Below, one piece after another: positions 8,409 to 10,313 of a stretch of DNA of 10,313 nucleotides. Source of the stretch: CAYUVF01 sp964448045. GTDB taxonomy: Bacteria > Bacteroidota > Rhodothermia > Rhodothermales > Salinibacteraceae. The notes beneath the pieces are model-generated. The model was not told the origin of the DNA. It saw only the letters and a program-made list of their open reading frames with translations, and ran no database searches. How positions within the stretch are numbered: the stretch's first letter is position 1; each line of letters starts with the position of its first letter. The stretch lies in contig CAYUVF010000086.1 in the NCBI GenBank assembly GCA_964448045.1, positions 1 through 10,313 of the forward strand, in the 5' to 3' direction. The position numbers and the translations under genes are program-made.

Positions 8409-8429
8409 AAATGCAGCTCAGCTGCACTT
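8407..8429 (-). terminator. Hairpin with T-tract between the NERD-helicase gene and drmA (terminator or attenuator)
   Basis: On the - strand AAGTGCAGC, loop TGA, GCTGCATTT forms a nine-pair stem (one G-U) that runs into five T. It lies 68 bases past the stop of the upstream gene. It has the form of an intrinsic terminator and would lower or end transcription before drmA. The same bases form half of a repeated inverted element, so it may instead be a protein-binding site. The stem is only moderately strong. Confidence 0.4.
8409..8427. promoter_or_regulatory. Inverted-repeat element, copy 1 (upstream of drmA)
   Basis: On the + strand this is AAATGCAG, five bases, CTGCAC. The same 14 flanking bases recur with a six-base spacer at 10146-10165, just before the first gene of the cluster. 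This copy lies 38 bases upstream of the drmA start. Finding the same element ahead of both genes that have room for upstream control suggests a shared operator or a shared RNA leader hairpin. No regulator gene is in the window. Confidence 0.4.
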
Positions 8430-8460
8430 CTGTAGAAAGTGGTATTGTCGCGGAGGCGTT

Positions 8461-8483
8461 TCCCGAATGATCGCCTTTCGGGA
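8461..8483. other. Second hairpin in the spacer after the NERD-helicase gene
   Basis: TCCCGAA (8461-8467) and TTCGGGA (8477-8483) are perfect seven-base complements around a nine-base loop, 14 bases past the stop codon of the NERD-helicase gene. No T-tract follows on either strand, so it is not a classical terminator. It could protect the 3' end of the upstream message or act with the hairpin at 8407-8429. Confidence 0.4.
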
Positions 8484-8496
8484 TAAAGCGAACCGA

Positions 8497-10143
8497 TTAT
8501 CGAGGCCGAAAATCCTCGCTCATTTTCTCCATGTTCGACAACGTTCTGTCCGTAATCTCCTTTTCAAGGTGTGCCGGGACAATCACGGTGAGGGAGATCT
8601 GTGCGCGACTCATGGCCACGTAGAGGGGTGCTATTTCATCTGAGGTGTCACCAAGTTCTTTTACGTCCACAAGGATAACGAATTGATTCTCCAGCCCCTT
8701 GAAGTTCGTGATCGACGAGAAAGCAATATCCTCGAAGGGAAAGGAGGCTCCTGTTGTGCTATCGACAGCTTTTATTGCCTCCTTAAACTCAGAGGGAAGA
8801 GATGAAGCTACTGACCGAGAAAACGAGTACGGAGAAAGGATAGTAATAGAACCGGGATTCACCTCATTGCCAAGCAATTCCCGAATTCGGTCCTCCAAGT
8901 AACGGGTATTTTCCGCCTGACTTTCGTAAAATCGATATTTCACCTCGGGGCCATGTCCCGCACTTGGTGAACCGAGGTCTGCAGCGGTAAGAAGTTTGGT
9001 CTGCAGAACAATCTCATGAGTGTTCCGGCAGTTTCTGGACAGGTTCAACGTGAAAGCACCGAAGGACTGGAGAAGCGAAAGCGCTTCAGCACTGAAGGTC
9101 CGATAAATTCCACTCTGATTATTCTGATCGTAAAAGAAACGCCATGTCCCGGACTGAAGCCCACCGGCCACGAGCTTGTCAAGCTGATCAAGATAATCGA
9201 AATCAAGTAGATCCTGGCCCTCATCCACGATCAGTACATCATACTGACCATCAGCCTCCTGCAGATATTCGAACTCAATAACGTCAATTCTCTCACTCGC
9301 CAGCCGGGGTCGAAGATACGAGGCCAGTGACCCATTTCTACAGGTAAACAGGACTCGCTCATCAGTATCGGCATGCCGGCGGGCTATTTCTGCTGCAAGA
9401 AATGTTTTACCTGTACCTGCCCCTCCACTACAGAGAATACGCGAATTGTCCTCGACCGCGTCGAGAATCCGATACTGCTCTTCTGTCAGATCTTCCATCT
9501 GCCGCACGAGCTGATCAGCTCGATGGCTAAGTGTTGGCACCCTGTCAAACCTGGGACGCAGAAATCGACGATACCGATCTAATTGAGAGTTTCCCAGCCT
9601 TCGATCCCCGGCTCCAACTTTATCCCTCCAGTAATTGATCAGGGCAGATACAAAGCGATCGAGATCTCTGGCCCCTTGATAATTCCGGGCATCGAGAACG
9701 GTCTCGGGATCCCATTCAACGGTCTCAATATCCTGAAAATTACAGTCCGGAAAAATAACCCCGAAGCCATAAACCAGATTTCGGAAATCCTCCTCATCAC
9801 CGAGTCGACGCAACTCCTCAACCAGGGAATACATTCCGGAGCGAGCCTGCTGGAAAGGTCCTTCCGAACTCCGATAATTCCGATCGTATCTGTCGGTATA
9901 CGCCCAGATACCCGCTTCATCCCGGGCAACTCCTCCTCCCTTTACTTCGAGGACGATAAGGCCAAACGGCGAAAGAACTACAAAATCGAGTTCCCCCTCT
10001 CGCTTGTATTCATGCTTCGACAGACGCAACGAGTGAAAGCAGACCGAGCCCTTTCCAGTGTCTACAGACTGGAAATCTTCAAAAAGCCGCCTCTCAGCAT
10101 CACTCTTCAACTCTCTCGGAAGTGTAGAAGGAATGACACGCAT
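8497..10143 (-). CDS. NERD nuclease-domain / superfamily 1 helicase fusion
   Basis: A 548-residue protein joining a NERD (nuclease-related) domain to an SF1 motor. In the NERD part, REGELDFVVLSPFGLIVLEVKGGG (about 48-71) supplies the PD-(D/E)xK-like residues Asp53, Glu66 and Lys68. The helicase motifs are Walker A GGAGTGKT (240-247), motif II DEGQD (307-311), motif III DQNNQ (339-343), motif IV RNCRNT (370-375), motif V SITNFKGLENQFVIL (477-491) and motif VI YVAMSRAQ (508-515). The expected role is ATP-driven translocation on DNA with nuclease action. The frame stays open to an ATG 30 codons upstream (10231-10233), but I chose ATG 10141-10143 because MRVIPSTLPRELKSDAERRLFEDF is the usual start of this family and the longer version would run over a promoter-like sequence. 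No Shine-Dalgarno is visible. It is the first gene of the cluster, 125 bases from drmA. Confidence 0.93.
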   Translation of the reverse strand: MRVIPSTLPRELKSDAERRLFEDFQSVDTGKGSVCFHSLRLSKHEYKREGELDFVVLSPFGLIVLEVKGGGVARDEAGIWAYTDRYDRNYRSSEGPFQQARSGMYSLVEELRRLGDEEDFRNLVYGFGVIFPDCNFQDIETVEWDPETVLDARNYQGARDLDRFVSALINYWRDKVGAGDRRLGNSQLDRYRRFLRPRFDRVPTLSHRADQLVRQMEDLTEEQYRILDAVEDNSRILCSGGAGTGKTFLAAEIARRHADTDERVLFTCRNGSLASYLRPRLASERIDVIEFEYLQEADGQYDVLIVDEGQDLLDFDYLDQLDKLVAGGLQSGTWRFFYDQNNQSGIYRTFSAEALSLLQSFGAFTLNLSRNCRNTHEIVLQTKLLTAADLGSPSAGHGPEVKYRFYESQAENTRYLEDRIRELLGNEVNPGSITILSPYSFSRSVASSLPSEFKEAIKAVDSTTGASFPFEDIAFSSITNFKGLENQFVILVDVKELGDTSDEIAPLYVAMSRAQISLTVIVPAHLEKEITDRTLSNMEKMSEDFRPR

Positions 10144-10145
10144 AC

Positions 10146-10165
10146 AAATGCAGAATCGACTGCAC
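10146..10165. promoter_or_regulatory. Inverted-repeat element, copy 2 (upstream of the NERD-helicase gene)
   Basis: On the + strand this is AAATGCAG, six bases, CTGCAC, matching the element at 8409-8427 in all 14 arm positions. It ends only two bases before the chosen ATG, so it lies over the ribosome entry region. A bound protein, or the five-pair RNA hairpin TGCAG/CTGCA, could hinder translation or transcription of the first gene. Confidence 0.4.
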
Positions 10166-10202
10166 AGGGCAGAAAAATGATTATGTCGGGACTGAACCTT
10201 AA

Positions 10203-10230
10203 ATTTTAGCAACTGGTCGCTTAAACTCAA
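10203..10230 (-). promoter_or_regulatory. Candidate promoter of the cluster (sigma70-like)
   Basis: On the - strand TTGAGT (10225-10230), a 16-base spacer and TAAAAT (10203-10208) give four and five matches to the -35 and -10 consensus. The start of transcription would fall near 10196, leaving a leader of about 50 bases to ATG 10143 that contains the inverted-repeat element. This arrangement supports the downstream ATG, since the longer frame would begin at the -35 box. Confidence 0.4.
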
Positions 10231-10247
10231 CATGTATCGATCAATGA

Positions 10248-10280
10248 TTTGGGCGGTAATTGGTCGAGTCCCTAAATTTG
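10248..10280 (+). promoter_or_regulatory. Candidate Bacteroidota-type promoter reading out of the window
   Basis: TTTG (10248-10251), 21 bases, then TAAATTTG (10273-10280) matches the Bacteroidota consensus TTTG at -33 and TAnnTTTG at -7 at every defined base. It points right, away from the cluster, and implies a divergent gene beyond the window. The two promoter candidates lie back to back, and a small palindrome ATCAATGAT (10240-10248) lies between them. Confidence 0.4.
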
Positions 10281-10313
10281 TGTAGAAGCACAGGCTGAGT
10301 AGAAAAAGCCATC

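Noticed and set aside
9583..10209. A 208-codon open frame on the + strand opposite the NERD domain
   Set aside because: It is antisense to conserved NERD sequence, has no recognisable domain, and shows the composition of a mirrored frame.
10144..10233. A 30-residue N-terminal extension of the NERD-helicase from ATG 10231-10233
   Set aside because: The extension (Cys/His/Phe-rich) is not family-like, overlaps a promoter-like sequence, and the internal MRVIPS start fits NERD proteins.
1..10313. CRISPR array, insertion sequence, transposase or integrase
   Set aside because: No regularly spaced repeats, no transposase or integrase motifs and no terminal inverted repeats with target duplications were seen in the window.

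Overview
This window holds the edge of a GC-rich host chromosome followed by a five-gene, DISARM-related defence cluster of lower GC content, inserted just downstream of a tRNA-Leu gene. The left 450 bases carry the last 86 codons of an M20-type metallopeptidase and a complete tRNA-Leu(CAA), both on the + strand. All five large genes that follow are on the - strand and are transcribed from the right edge back toward the tRNA. A hairpin at 454-498, with an A-tract on one side and a T-tract on the other, can terminate both the tRNA transcript and the converging operon.

In order of transcription the cluster encodes: a NERD-nuclease/superfamily 1 (SF1) helicase fusion (8497-10143); DrmA, a 1049-residue superfamily 2 (SF2) helicase with an inserted zinc ribbon (5222-8371); DrmB, a zinc-rich DUF1998 protein (3354-5210); a compact stand-alone SF1 helicase (2252-3349); and a 530-residue protein I do not recognise (614-2206). 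Gaps after drmA are 11, 4 and 45 bases, so the last four genes read as one operon. The first gene is set apart by a 125-base spacer with two hairpins, one of which could end or attenuate its transcript. drmA-drmB is the core of DISARM anti-phage systems. However, the DNA methyltransferase (drmMI or drmMII), the phospholipase-D nuclease (drmC) and drmD/drmE, which define described DISARM classes, are absent here. Their place is taken by a NERD nuclease-helicase, a small SF1 helicase and the orphan protein. I infer a methylation-independent DISARM-like variant in which DrmAB engages foreign DNA and the NERD domain may supply the nuclease. This is untested.

Two regulatory signals stand out. An almost identical inverted repeat (AAATGCAG-N5/6-CTGCAC on the + strand) lies just upstream of both the NERD-helicase gene and drmA. 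At the right edge a sigma70-like promoter faces the cluster, and a second promoter of the Bacteroidota type (TTTG-21-TAAATTTG) points out of the window, suggesting a divergent gene beyond it.

Organism: a bacterium. None of the five cluster genes has a recognisable Shine-Dalgarno sequence, one promoter matches the Bacteroidota consensus, and the chromosomal flank is GC-rich (39 of 60 bases at 121-180) while the cluster is lower (29 of 60 at 10081-10140). That points weakly to a GC-rich member of the Bacteroidota/Rhodothermota, with the cluster acquired horizontally. The taxonomic guess is low confidence.
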